From: a virus | Strand: one strand, 5' to 3' | Length of the DNA: 52,159 nucleotides | Virus record (IMG/VR): IMGVR_UViG_3300000228_000010 | Location: 2,335 to 54,493 of that record | Part shown: positions 32,380 through 41,504 of the stretch, piece by piece | How the letters are laid out: each line of letters opens with the position of its first letter | How positions within the stretch are numbered: the first letter of the stretch is position 1 | Position numbers and translations under genes: made by a program | The notes under the pieces: model-generated | Told to the model about the DNA's origin: nothing | Databases searched by the model: none | Seen by the model: the letters and a program-made list of their open reading frames with translations, nothing else

Positions 32380-35300
32380 ATGGCTACAATTACTACACCA
32401 ACATATTTGGATGGTGGAACTGCTAGAACTGCAGGGGAAATCATGGCTATAAATACTGGTGGTGTATTGACCATCAGAACTGATACTCGCACCCATCTAA
32501 ATGCCCCTGCCACTATGACCGGTTCACTAGGATCAGTCACTATTACTGAAGGTAAATACATCTGGGATTCCACTGCTATACGTCAATTAAAGTTTTCAGG
32601 TGGTAGTGGAACAGTGCCCGCAATAGGAACCACTATCTCTCAAGGCGGAGTTAGTGGTTATTTGTTGGGTGTATGGGATGATAGAAAAGCCATCACTGCT
32701 GTTGCTTGGCAAGCCCTAGCATGGTCTGAGGAACTATCATGTTTTGCAGCATTACCAAAGATTACTACCTCTTCTGAAACATTAATGACACCCGATGGTA
32801 AGTCTGTTGTCATAGGTTCAAATACTGTTGTACCAACCCAGCAATGGATGTCCATAGCATGGTCACCTGAGCAGATGAAGTTTATTGCTGTTTCTACGGA
32901 TGGTGCCAGTCACCGTGCTATCTTTTCTTTTGACGGATTAACTTGGACTTACCCCAGCAGCATAGCGTCGAGTGTATGGGCAGATATTTGCTGGTGTCCT
33001 GAATTAAAACTTTGGGTAGCGGTAGCTTCATCTGGTACAACAAGGGCAACATCGTCTGTTGACGGAAATACATTCACAAACAGAACTGCATCAGTGGCAG
33101 TATCTTGGAGAGGTCTGTGCTGGGCACCTTCACTCACTAAGTTTATTGCTGTTGCAAGTGACGGTACAGATAGAATAATGACTTCTGCTGACGGCACAAC
33201 GTGGACCACTGTTACAGGTCAGCCTGCTCTTGCTTGGCAGTCAGTGTGTTGGGCACCTTCTCTAGGTATGTTCTGTGCTGTTGCCAGTGACGGCACAACC
33301 CAACAAGTAATGACTTCTACTGATGGTGCTACTTGGACATTGCAGACTTCTGTATCTGGAACGTGGAGTAAAGTTTGTTGGTCTTCTACGCTAAGTATGT
33401 TTTGTGCTGTATCATCAGCAGGTACAAACACCGTAATGACCTCTACAAACGGTGTTGACTGGACCGCTCGCACAGGTATTGCAGCCAATGCATGGCGAGA
33501 TGTGAAATGGGCAGCAGGGCTTGGCAAGTTCATGGCAATTGCCAGTTCTGGCACTTATCGCCACATGATGTCTGATGATGGTATCGCTTGGTACATCCCT
33601 CAAGTAGATCAACCTATTTTAGCGCCTACTGCTCCAGCTGCGGCAATGCCTCCTACGGGGTTTATTAAGTTCAGAGAAGTTACTGGCGGCTCTTTTGCTG
33701 CAGGTGCTTTGACTGGCATAACAGCAAATGCTACAGGTGCAGAAGTGCAGGGTTGGATGGAGATTGTGCATGATACTGCAGCAAACATTACAGTACCTCG
33801 TCTAGGTGAACATAAAGCCAGAGGTGGTAGAGTTTATCTGGGCACTACAAATGGCAAGATAAATCAGATATTTCAGGTACCAACTAATGCTTCGACAGCA
33901 CAAGTGATGCCTGGATTATATATTGAAAAAGAACCTGATTCAGCTAACACCGATGATGATTATGAAATATGGCCAGGTCTGGCAGATACAACAAACGGAT
34001 GGAATCATGTTAATATTGGTGAAGCTCCCACGTTATTAGATGAAAGAAAGAAGTTTGTCAAAGCTTTGCCGGGTGGTATGCTGCAAATAGGAGAACCGTT
34101 TGGTATCCATGCATCTTTTATTCATGTTGCGGCAACCAACGCAACTTATGCAGGTCTAACTTTATCAGGTACATATACGTGGGAATCTAATGTAGTAATA
34201 GTGACGGTTGCTGTAGGTCATTTACTTGATAATGGACAACAGGTGGGATTAGATTTTACTACAGGATCGGCCACAGATGTAATAGCTACCATAACAGTTA
34301 TATCACCTTTTGTATTTACAATACCAGTCTCAGGTTCAGGCACTGGCGGTAACGTGACCGTGCGAGTAGGTTTACTTGTGACTTTCACCAACCATGGACT
34401 GCCGACTGGTAGTCGCCTCTATTGTACTTTTGGAACTGGATCTGTCACAGGTTCAGAAGTATATGAAATTTGGAGAATACCAAGTACTTCCACGTTTGTG
34501 ATAAAATACCCCACAATAACGGCAGTAACAGCAGGTAATGTTGGTTATAATGCAATAGCAACCATAAATCAGTTTACAGCAAATCAAATGGCTGTGGGCA
34601 ACAAGGTAAAAATAAATTTTCTCACAGGTGGTTGGCAATCCCTGAGTGGAACATATACTATTTATACTGCCGCCAGTGCCTCACAGTTTACCATTCAAAT
34701 ACCCTGGCAGGTTGTGGCATCGGCCGAAATGGCAACTGTTCACAGAATAATAGGATCAATACCTCCTGCAGGATGTAGGGTTTGGGTTCCTTCAAACATT
34801 TTGACTGAATGTGGTACTACTACAAGGGCAATAAACAATTTACCACATGCCACCTTAGCATCAAGACCTGAGTGGGTAACTACTTCTGCTGCTACGCTTG
34901 ATCTTGAATATGTGTATGCCACATCAGGTTATCCAAACTTTGCACAGGCATATTCAGTAAAACTGAAGTATTGTCTTTTCTTTGATACCTTGATTATTTC
35001 AGAATGTGCCACTGCATTTGATGTGAGACACACAGGGTGTGGTATGGCAACGGCACTGGATACAGTGACTTTATCATTAACATCAAATTTTGCAGGCGGC
35101 TATATAACAAATGGTAAATTTGAGCGTGGTAATATCCCCGGTGCTTCAGACCATGCAGCTTACCTTCAGTATTGTGATGGTGTAGTGATAGAGAATACAC
35201 AGTTTGGTATTATCCAGTTTGCAAGGAGTTCCGGTGCTTCTATCAATATTGCCTATTGTGCCAATACAGAATTAAATGATTGTCGTGTAATTAATGGTAA

Positions 35301-36582
35301 CGTAGGAGTATTAACTTCCACGGATACTAAAATCAATAACATTGATTATTGTGATAGGTATACTGGTATGACCAACATAACTACAGGGTTGTATGCAGTA
35401 AATATTGCAACCAAAGCTGATAGAACTGTTGTTGACGGCATTACCTTTGGTTTTGGAAACACTATTCCAAATTGTCATCCAGTATCGGGGTTGGTTACAA
35501 TAGCAGGTACTACCGATGCAAAAGTGCGTAATGTAGGTACTTATGCAGCACCGCTATCAGGTGGTACTTACTGGGAAAGCTCCTACGGTTTAACATTATT
35601 AATCAACATAGCAGGCAACAACCGTAATTGCAAGTTTCAGCGTTTGTACGCTGATAAAGTCAGAACTGCACCATATACAACAATAAACTCTAGTAAGAAT
35701 ATTACCTATGAGAATATCCAAGCTGGATTTTATATAAATAGTTCAAAAACCTTGCTCGCACAAGCCCATGCAGATTTGAATGGTGTTATTAGAGGTGTGT
35801 GTGAAATTAACAACACTACTGGTCAGGCTTCGGTGTACGGAACCCACTGGAGAGATATATTCATGGGCACTTCTGCTGGTAGAATAGTGCTTGCATTTAA
35901 TGAACCCACTGTTGAAACTACCCAACAATTTTCAATGCTGTCAGGTACGGCTAAGTTTAACTCTACAGGTGGTTTGCTTCTTTCCACAGTTGGAAATCAA
36001 TGCCAGTGGGAAATGGCGTATTTTGCAAAAGGTCATACTGGTTTTGCAAACGTAGCGGCCACAATGTCAGGCGGCACTATCACCAACTATACATTAGAGT
36101 TTCAATATGATATAGGTGCAGGTTATAACGGAACTTGGTTAACCTTAAATGGCACAAATTTGTCTGCAATTACTGTTGACCCATCAATAGGAATTAAGTT
36201 AAAGTACCGTATAACAACTGTGATTGCTAACACTACAGCGATTACTTTTATACGCATTGATACTGTTTCCACAGCTTTAGGACAAGCTACCGCTCTTTAT
36301 GAATTAGATACTGTCACATTGACAATAAAAGCAAACGTCAGCTTGTTAGGTGCTGAAATCAGGGTATATGACCTTGATAATAGTCCTGCAGGAAGTTTAG
36401 GATCAGAACTTGCAGGTACTGAGTCTTGTGGCTCTTCACAGTTTTCATACGCTGGTATGCCTGGTAATTCAATATGGGTGCAGATTATGAAAACTGGTTA
36501 TGAAGAATTTGGGTTGGCTACAACGATGCCAGCGGCTGATGGGGAATTTGAAGCCCTATTATACATGGATCTTAATACATAA
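32380..36582 (+). CDS. Large tail fibre or receptor-binding protein with seven-bladed propeller
   Basis: A 1400-residue protein. Residues about 106-410 hold seven repeats of about 43 residues with the pattern W-x3-C/A-W-x-P-x-L, F-x-A-V, S-x-D-G-x-x-W, making a complete seven-bladed beta propeller. Residues about 575-790 have three Ig-like units (GLPTGS.., ATINQFTAN..). Residues about 840-1140 look like a right-handed beta helix, as in phage polysaccharide lyases. The C-terminus (about 1310-1400) resembles a carboxypeptidase-regulatory beta sandwich. Together this is typical of a host-binding spike or fibre. AAGGA precedes the ATG. Confidence 0.75.
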   Translation: MATITTPTYLDGGTARTAGEIMAINTGGVLTIRTDTRTHLNAPATMTGSLGSVTITEGKYIWDSTAIRQLKFSGGSGTVPAIGTTISQGGVSGYLLGVWDDRKAITAVAWQALAWSEELSCFAALPKITTSSETLMTPDGKSVVIGSNTVVPTQQWMSIAWSPEQMKFIAVSTDGASHRAIFSFDGLTWTYPSSIASSVWADICWCPELKLWVAVASSGTTRATSSVDGNTFTNRTASVAVSWRGLCWAPSLTKFIAVASDGTDRIMTSADGTTWTTVTGQPALAWQSVCWAPSLGMFCAVASDGTTQQVMTSTDGATWTLQTSVSGTWSKVCWSSTLSMFCAVSSAGTNTVMTSTNGVDWTARTGIAANAWRDVKWAAGLGKFMAIASSGTYRHMMSDDGIAWYIPQVDQPILAPTAPAAAMPPTGFIKFREVTGGSFAAGALTGITANATGAEVQGWMEIVHDTAANITVPRLGEHKARGGRVYLGTTNGKINQIFQVPTNASTAQVMPGLYIEKEPDSANTDDDYEIWPGLADTTNGWNHVNIGEAPTLLDERKKFVKALPGGMLQIGEPFGIHASFIHVAATNATYAGLTLSGTYTWESNVVIVTVAVGHLLDNGQQVGLDFTTGSATDVIATITVISPFVFTIPVSGSGTGGNVTVRVGLLVTFTNHGLPTGSRLYCTFGTGSVTGSEVYEIWRIPSTSTFVIKYPTITAVTAGNVGYNAIATINQFTANQMAVGNKVKINFLTGGWQSLSGTYTIYTAASASQFTIQIPWQVVASAEMATVHRIIGSIPPAGCRVWVPSNILTECGTTTRAINNLPHATLASRPEWVTTSAATLDLEYVYATSGYPNFAQAYSVKLKYCLFFDTLIISECATAFDVRHTGCGMATALDTVTLSLTSNFAGGYITNGKFERGNIPGASDHAAYLQYCDGVVIENTQFGIIQFARSSGASINIAYCANTELNDCRVINGNVGVLTSTDTKINNIDYCDRYTGMTNITTGLYAVNIATKADRTVVDGITFGFGNTIPNCHPVSGLVTIAGTTDAKVRNVGTYAAPLSGGTYWESSYGLTLLINIAGNNRNCKFQRLYADKVRTAPYTTINSSKNITYENIQAGFYINSSKTLLAQAHADLNGVIRGVCEINNTTGQASVYGTHWRDIFMGTSAGRIVLAFNEPTVETTQQFSMLSGTAKFNSTGGLLLSTVGNQCQWEMAYFAKGHTGFANVAATMSGGTITNYTLEFQYDIGAGYNGTWLTLNGTNLSAITVDPSIGIKLKYRITTVIANTTAITFIRIDTVSTALGQATALYELDTVTLTIKANVSLLGAEIRVYDLDNSPAGSLGSELAGTESCGSSQFSYAGMPGNSIWVQIMKTGYEEFGLATTMPAADGEFEALLYMDLNT

Positions 36583-36594
36583 AGGAGAAGAGTT

Positions 36595-38109
36595 ATGGCG
36601 CTAATTGATCACACCAACTACGCAGCAAAACTAAAGCAATCCACAAATCCCCGTGGATCTACCCCAAACGGTAACATATATTTTGATACCGTAAACAATG
36701 AAATCCAATTCATAGGTGCGGATGAACTTGCTACATTAGATTTGACAGCCCAAGGCGGTGGTGCTGCTGATGTAAATCCATTGAATAACTTCGATGGTAT
36801 TACTATGCGGGCACTGTACAACTTTGAAAACAGTCGGCGTAGGGTTGATGAAGTTCTCAGAAAGTTTGAAAGAGGTACATCAGGTTCTTATCGGTTCGCA
36901 GGTGCATTCAACTTTGTCAATGGTATCAAACTTGATGGTGCTGATAGAAACAAATTGCGCGGTTCAGGTTGGATTGAATATGCAAATGTAGGTGATGGTG
37001 CAACTGAAGTAGATCGTATTTATCACGGTGTTCAATCACTGGTTGATATTCAAGCTACAACCGTACCGTTCTATGCGCTCGTTACTGCCACTGATGAAAC
37101 AACTCTCCAAGCTGCAACATGGAACAACTTTGTACGTCTCGGTGACATTAACGAGGCAGTGCAGGTGTTTGGAACTACTACTAACGGGGATGCAGGTGCA
37201 GGTGACTTTGACTACACAACCAGAACTCTTGTGGTTCGTGTTCGTTCTTGGGGTTACAATCCAGGAGAAACCACTTCTATTTTGACTGGTATTGCCGAAT
37301 TTTCTGGTTTCTCTGCAGGTTACGGTGTTGGTGAATCTGTCAACCCATCTAACTCTTACCCCATTGCTGATGTATTTGGTGGTGCAAAAATATCACCATG
37401 GACGGGTATGACACTTGAGAAATTAGGTTCACCACAAGTTGAGACTGGTTTCAATGAAGCAAACGGTAACTTCACTTGGGTATTGAATAATACTCTTGGT
37501 GGTACTGTTCAAGAGTGTGCTGCATATCTTGATGCTCTCACATTGCAGGCCACAGATGTTGATACAGGTGCCGATACTTATATTGGAACTAAAGGTCGTG
37601 TATGGTATTCTCGTAATGCAGCTGGTAAAGTAGTTACTGCTTCCATCGGTGGTGCAGGTCTGTTTATTGAAGGTCTGTCTACTTCTGAAAAGCAGAACGT
37701 GATTATGTCTGATAACGCTGCGGCCACAAAGACCTATCCGTACTTTCCTGAAGTGCAGATCAGTGTTGGTGCTGCTGCTTTGGCTGATGCAAATGCATGG
37801 TATCATTTGTTCTATGTTGATGGTGCTGCAGGTGCTGACTTCGATACTGCAAGTGCCGTGGCTGTTCAAAATGCGGCAGGTGTTGATGTTAAAGGCAATG
37901 TTCAAGCAAGCCAAGTTAGTGGTAAAATTAGCTTTGCTTATGCATACGATACTGACACTGATGCAGGCTTATCCGCTGGTGTAGATAAGGACTGTGTTGC
38001 CATTGTAGAAGGAGATGGTGGTGCAGCTCAAGCCATTACATATTTCACAATTACCCGCAGTCCCGTTGTTGCAGTAACCTGCGCACCGCCTGCAGATAAC
38101 AACGCATAA
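36595..38109 (+). CDS. Virion structural protein
   Basis: A 504-residue protein after the giant fibre. It opens MALIDHTNYAAKLKQSTNPRG with TPNGNIYFD..ELATLDLT, then alternates beta-rich regions with Gly/Ala/Asp turns and a long helix near residues 70-90 (NFENSRRRVDEVLRKFERG). It resembles large virion surface proteins of long-tailed phages in overall style; the fold is not recognised. AAGGAG lies before the ATG and its stop overlaps the next ATG as TAATG. Confidence 0.5.
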   Translation: MALIDHTNYAAKLKQSTNPRGSTPNGNIYFDTVNNEIQFIGADELATLDLTAQGGGAADVNPLNNFDGITMRALYNFENSRRRVDEVLRKFERGTSGSYRFAGAFNFVNGIKLDGADRNKLRGSGWIEYANVGDGATEVDRIYHGVQSLVDIQATTVPFYALVTATDETTLQAATWNNFVRLGDINEAVQVFGTTTNGDAGAGDFDYTTRTLVVRVRSWGYNPGETTSILTGIAEFSGFSAGYGVGESVNPSNSYPIADVFGGAKISPWTGMTLEKLGSPQVETGFNEANGNFTWVLNNTLGGTVQECAAYLDALTLQATDVDTGADTYIGTKGRVWYSRNAAGKVVTASIGGAGLFIEGLSTSEKQNVIMSDNAAATKTYPYFPEVQISVGAAALADANAWYHLFYVDGAAGADFDTASAVAVQNAAGVDVKGNVQASQVSGKISFAYAYDTDTDAGLSAGVDKDCVAIVEGDGGAAQAITYFTITRSPVVAVTCAPPADNNA

Positions 38110-38741
38110 TGAGTACCGTGGCTTCTGTCAATTATCTGGAAAGGCGCATCTATCTGTCTGTAGCGACGGTAGGTGTGCCTTTGGATACTTTGGATGTGTA
38201 CCGAGATGTACGGACTTTACGCCGTACAATTGAGACACACCGAAAATTTAAACCATTGATAATTCAAGGAGGCAACATCAGAAAAACTGAAGCAACGGCA
38301 ACACAACCGTATGTCCAACTATTGCGCGGATGTAGAATTGTACCGTATAATGTGAATCATTCATTGAAAGTAGTGAGGGATACATTTACCGATGATGGTC
38401 TATCCGGCATTGAGTGCTTCGATAGATCCTCAGTGACTTCGGAGGTGGATATTGATTACGCTGTGGATAAAGTAGAAGTACAGATGGTTTCTACTTCGGG
38501 TCCTGCATTCACATTAGAGGACATCATAACAGGCGTGGCACAAGAAACAATGCTAAAGCCTATTGATGGTAAAACAACCGAGGAACTGCTACGATTAATG
38601 GCTGCAGTTTTATTGGGTAAAGTATCAGGAGCAAGTACTGGTACCGAGATTTTCAGAAGTATTACTGACACTAAGAACCGTGTCGTAGCAACAGTGGACG
38701 TGAATGGCAACCGCACGGAAGTGTTATTGGATGCATTGTAA
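38109..38741 (+). CDS. Virion-associated protein
   Basis: A 210-residue protein coupled by TAATG to the gene before and to a small gene after. It begins with a strand-rich domain with LERRIYLSVATVGVPLDTLD-VYRDVRTLRR and ends with a pattern, KTTEELLRLMAAVLLGKVSG, then D-x-NG-R, reminiscent of tail-fibre accessory proteins encoded beside structural genes. I cannot name a family. It is probably a virion part. Confidence 0.5.
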   Translation: MSTVASVNYLERRIYLSVATVGVPLDTLDVYRDVRTLRRTIETHRKFKPLIIQGGNIRKTEATATQPYVQLLRGCRIVPYNVNHSLKVVRDTFTDDGLSGIECFDRSSVTSEVDIDYAVDKVEVQMVSTSGPAFTLEDIITGVAQETMLKPIDGKTTEELLRLMAAVLLGKVSGASTGTEIFRSITDTKNRVVATVDVNGNRTEVLLDAL

Positions 38742-38920
38742 TGAGGCAAAAGTTCTTTGGTGCAAGATACTTTGCAAGTAAATTTCTTGCAGGCAATATC
38801 AGAATTCCAGTGGTGCTATTTAGTGCCATTGCTGATTATGAAAAGATTATTTTTGTATCAATCAGTAATAAGCAAATAGTATTACCATTGGAGGTAAAGG
38901 TTCATGGCAGAGTACACTAG
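38741..38920 (+). CDS. 59-residue tail-region protein
   Basis: A short ORF coupled as TAATG to the gene before and overlapping the next by 17 bases. The protein begins MRQKFFGARYFASKFLAG, containing the F-G-A-R-Y-F-A motif that recurs in tiny proteins of phage tail regions. The rest is hydrophobic strands with a final KVHGRVH. Its position between structural genes is a good argument that it is translated; role unknown. Confidence 0.6.
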   Translation: MRQKFFGARYFASKFLAGNIRIPVVLFSAIADYEKIIFVSISNKQIVLPLEVKVHGRVH

Positions 38921-39239
38921 AAAACAAGGTAATAGTCTGTTTGTAAATATTCAGATACCCGACTTTGCAGACATTGATCTTGATTGGGCTAATTGGTCAG
39001 GAACATTTGCAGTTGTATCAACTTTGGGTGCTGCCCCATTGCTCACTGGTGTATTAACCAAAAGTGCAACAGCCGGTACTTTCTATTTGAGAGTAGGACC
39101 TGTTTCTGGTGGGGATGCTTGGAAAACACTACCTGTAGCCAAGTACAAACTCTTGACAGAAATTATCTGCCCATCGGTTGACTTCTTGTTAGAAGATGAG
39201 GACAAACTTATCATCACTGCACAAGGCATGGTGAGCTAG
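38904..39239 (+). CDS. Small structural protein
   Basis: A 111-residue protein with AAGG/GGAGG before the ATG. It is beta-rich (GNSLFVNIQIPDFADIDL, SGTFAVVSTLGAAPLL, TAGTFYLRVGPVSGG), a pattern seen for small tail proteins with a single beta sandwich. Overlaps the preceding small gene. Likely a virion component; family unrecognised. Confidence 0.5.
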   Translation: MAEYTRKQGNSLFVNIQIPDFADIDLDWANWSGTFAVVSTLGAAPLLTGVLTKSATAGTFYLRVGPVSGGDAWKTLPVAKYKLLTEIICPSVDFLLEDEDKLIITAQGMVS

Positions 39240-39392
39240 ATGGCTACTATTGCAATGGTCAAAAGTGAATCCAGTCTGCAAATGACTAAAACACAAATGA
39301 GTATTGATCTACAAAAGCAAGCGGTACAAGTAGCTGTGAGTAAGGCGCCTGTGCAATTATCAGTGATAAAGACTGAAATACCTTTAGATTGA
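39240..39392 (+). CDS. 50-residue protein, possible tail-region peptide
   Basis: Begins immediately after the preceding stop (TAG ATG) and ends eight bases before the endolysin. The sequence is a repetitive hydrophobic/polar alternation (MATIAMVKSE, VQVAVSKAPVQLSVIKTE), suggesting beta strands. No ribosome site of its own is obvious, so translation would rely on coupling to the gene before it. Moderate support. Confidence 0.4.
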   Translation: MATIAMVKSESSLQMTKTQMSIDLQKQAVQVAVSKAPVQLSVIKTEIPLD

Positions 39393-39399
39393 GGTTATT

Positions 39400-39816
39400 A
39401 TGACACCGTATGAATATGCAAAATCTAAGATGGGCATAAAAGAGATTCCTGGTCCTATAAATAATGAGGACATTATTGAATTTCATGCAACCACTACTCT
39501 TAAAGCTACCACAGATGAAATTAGTTGGTGTTCCAGTTTTGTAAACTGGTGTGTAATTAAAGCTGGTGTTAGAGGTACTAGCAGCGCCGCTGCAAGATCG
39601 TGGTTGAATTGGGGTATTGTGACAAAAGAGCCTCTTGAGGGCGATATTGTTATTTTCAGTAGAGGTAAGAACACTGCATCAGGTCATGTTGGTTTCTTCA
39701 TTAAAAAGGAAGCCGGATTGATTTACGTGTTAGGTGGTAATCAATCCGACCAAGTAAAAATTAGTGCTTATAAGGAAACTGATTTATTAGGTTACCGCAG
39801 ATTCGTCAAAGCCTAA
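39400..39816 (+). CDS. Endolysin, TIGR02594-type (NlpC/CHAP-like peptidase)
   Basis: A 138-residue single-domain cell-wall hydrolase. It has the TIGR02594 pattern: GIKEIPGPINNEDI, DEISWCSSFVNWC with candidate nucleophile Cys44, RSWLNWG, GDIVIFSRG, SGHVGFF with His96 and GGNQSDQV with Asn114. The Cys-His-Asn triad fits peptide-bond cleavage in peptidoglycan. There is no signal peptide, so it needs a holin. It is the last + strand gene and its stop overlaps by four bases the end of the opposite gene. Short proteins of this type may also be tail-associated. Confidence 0.85.
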   Translation: MTPYEYAKSKMGIKEIPGPINNEDIIEFHATTTLKATTDEISWCSSFVNWCVIKAGVRGTSSAAARSWLNWGIVTKEPLEGDIVIFSRGKNTASGHVGFFIKKEAGLIYVLGGNQSDQVKISAYKETDLLGYRRFVKA

Positions 39817-40151
39817 ACATTAAGAAATTTGACATCAATTTCTCTCTGGGCGGCATCTAACTGTGCTGCCCTTTCCTTATATCCCAACAGTGACGGCTCA
39901 ATTCCCCAACGCTTGCACTTTATTGCAATGATTCTGTGGTCCCAGCTACAGTACGGATAGTTATCTCTATTTTGTGGTTGTCCACAAAAGCAAACATTCT
40001 TATGTGTCTTTTTGATGTTTCGATATATTTCTGCACACGCATCGGAGCATGTTTTTCGTTTTTTTAATTTATAATCCGTATCACCATCACGTTTAATCAG
40101 TATATTGGGGCAAACAGCGCACTTCACTTTTATTCTCCTTATAAAAGCCAT
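39813..40151 (-). CDS. Zinc-binding protein, possible HNH-like or regulatory role
   Basis: A 112-residue protein from ATG 40151, six bases after GAGGTG. Two zinc-ligand groups are visible: CAVCPN (residues about 10-15) with CSDAC (about 34-38), and CFCG (about 53-56) with YCSWDHR (about 66-72). This recalls treble-clef or CHC-type zinc proteins; the second group has an SWDH stretch. No nuclease motif is clear. It is the last gene of the - strand block, just after the ligase, and its end overlaps the endolysin by four bases. Confidence 0.6.
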   Translation of the reverse strand: MAFIRRIKVKCAVCPNILIKRDGDTDYKLKKRKTCSDACAEIYRNIKKTHKNVCFCGQPQNRDNYPYCSWDHRIIAIKCKRWGIEPSLLGYKERAAQLDAAQREIDVKFLNV

Positions 40152-40165
40152 TGTAGTCACCTCAA

Positions 40166-41095
40166 TCAGTATTCAGTCATGTCTGAAGAATCCCTGAATC
40201 CTTTCATACGAGGTTGGCGTGGCTTATCAATAGAACCATATTGCTGATACTTGTATTTGACAATCTTACCTATGTATTTATCTTGATTTTCCCATACCTC
40301 TTTACGAAAAGCAATCGTACCGCCGATAATAGTACCGCAATTGAATGTATCATCCCAGCGTTCAGATTTCAAGATAAATCCGCCCAGTGTTCCTTTGGGC
40401 ACTTTATTTTCTTTATGACCAGACCTTGATGATGTACCAAGTTCATTGGTTACTTTTTCGTTTTGATTTTCAAGTTGCTCATAAAAACCAACTATCTCCG
40501 CTTCATCATCGGCAATAGGTTTACGTTTGAAAATAAACTCTTCTCGTAAAGTGGAGCGGCCTTCTTTATAAGGAGCAGAACCATGACGAATCATAATGCC
40601 TTCATAACCTTTTTCAACACATTCTTTTTCGTATGCCAGTACTTCTTCAGGTGAATTGAGTATCTTTTGTTCCAGTACAACAATGAAAGGCAGTGTGGGA
40701 ATCTCGGGCATTTCTTGCAGCAATTCCATCCAACGATAATCATAAGTATTTTTGGTTTCTGTAAAATCATCAAAGACGTAAAACTTAAAGTCCGGCTCAC
40801 CACTTTTCTTGCGTATTGCTCCTGATGTACGGTAGAAAACATCATCTTCATCATCAGCACAATATGGCAAACCTACAACTAATTCACCATCAAATCCTTC
40901 GTAGCAATCATGGGATAAGCACTTTTGTACGTAAGCATTACCGATGGGTTTCAGACTGGCAGATAATACCTGTGTACCATCACATAAAGCTCTAATGCCG
41001 TCTAACTTTGGTGAGCCGTAAAGGGGATAATCTATCCCCTTCAATTGAAAATCTGTTATCGGCTCCCCTGGTGCTTTCATAGGTCGCTTGACCAT
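40166..41095 (-). CDS. ATP-dependent DNA ligase
   Basis: A 309-residue protein from ATG 41095, about eight bases after AAGGAGGA; a longer reading from 41125 has no such site. Motif I lysine is Lys30 in SPKLDGIRA; motif III is FYVFDDF, motif IV EGIMIR and motif V EFIFKRKP, followed by basic C-terminal sequences of an OB domain. It seals nicks left by replication and recombination. Members of similar length occur in T7 and many phages. The upstream reading frame overlaps it by 104 bases. Confidence 0.93.
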   Translation of the reverse strand: MVKRPMKAPGEPITDFQLKGIDYPLYGSPKLDGIRALCDGTQVLSASLKPIGNAYVQKCLSHDCYEGFDGELVVGLPYCADDEDDVFYRTSGAIRKKSGEPDFKFYVFDDFTETKNTYDYRWMELLQEMPEIPTLPFIVVLEQKILNSPEEVLAYEKECVEKGYEGIMIRHGSAPYKEGRSTLREEFIFKRKPIADDEAEIVGFYEQLENQNEKVTNELGTSSRSGHKENKVPKGTLGGFILKSERWDDTFNCGTIIGGTIAFRKEVWENQDKYIGKIVKYKYQQYGSIDKPRQPRMKGFRDSSDMTEY

Positions 41096-41504
41096 TTTCA
41101 AATTCCTCCTTCCATTGAGTTTCAATTTTTCGTTGCTCTTGTCTGGATATTACTGATACTTTTTTCCAGCTTTTATTTTTATAGTTGGCTCTGGGATAGC
41201 TAGTGCTATGTCCTCCGTATTCCTTTCTCATTCTAATTTCTTTTGCACTTCGGTAATTCTCAACATACCTGGATGGTGTGTAGTGACCATCTGCCTGCAC
41301 TTCTCTTGCTGCACGTTCCACAGAATTTGACTTAGGTAATTCTATTGCTAAATTTTTTAACACTTCGGTATCTGTTATACCGTAATGGACTTTATAGAAA
41401 AAGTGAAACAATGCAAAATTACAATCTCTGGCTTCTGGATAATTTTCCAAGATTTGGTACGCTAAATGGTACAGCGTTTCTTTATCTGAATCTACACCCT
41501 TCAT
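40992..41504 (-). CDS. Hypothetical protein overlapping ligase gene
   Basis: A 170-residue protein coupled (ATGA) to the gene before it. It starts with a helical region (LYHLAYQILENYPEARDCNFALFHFF) and then charged helices with ERAAREVQADGHYTPSRYVENYR; this resembles small conserved phage helical proteins but I cannot name the family. The last 104 bases overlap the ligase start in a different frame, a long overlap that may mean a shorter real protein or shifted reading. Basic C-terminus. Confidence 0.55.
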   Translation of the reverse strand: MKGVDSDKETLYHLAYQILENYPEARDCNFALFHFFYKVHYGITDTEVLKNLAIELPKSNSVERAAREVQADGHYTPSRYVENYRSAKEIRMRKEYGGHSTSYPRANYKNKSWKKVSVISRQEQRKIETQWKEEFENGQATYESTRGADNRFSIEGDRLSPLRLTKVRRH

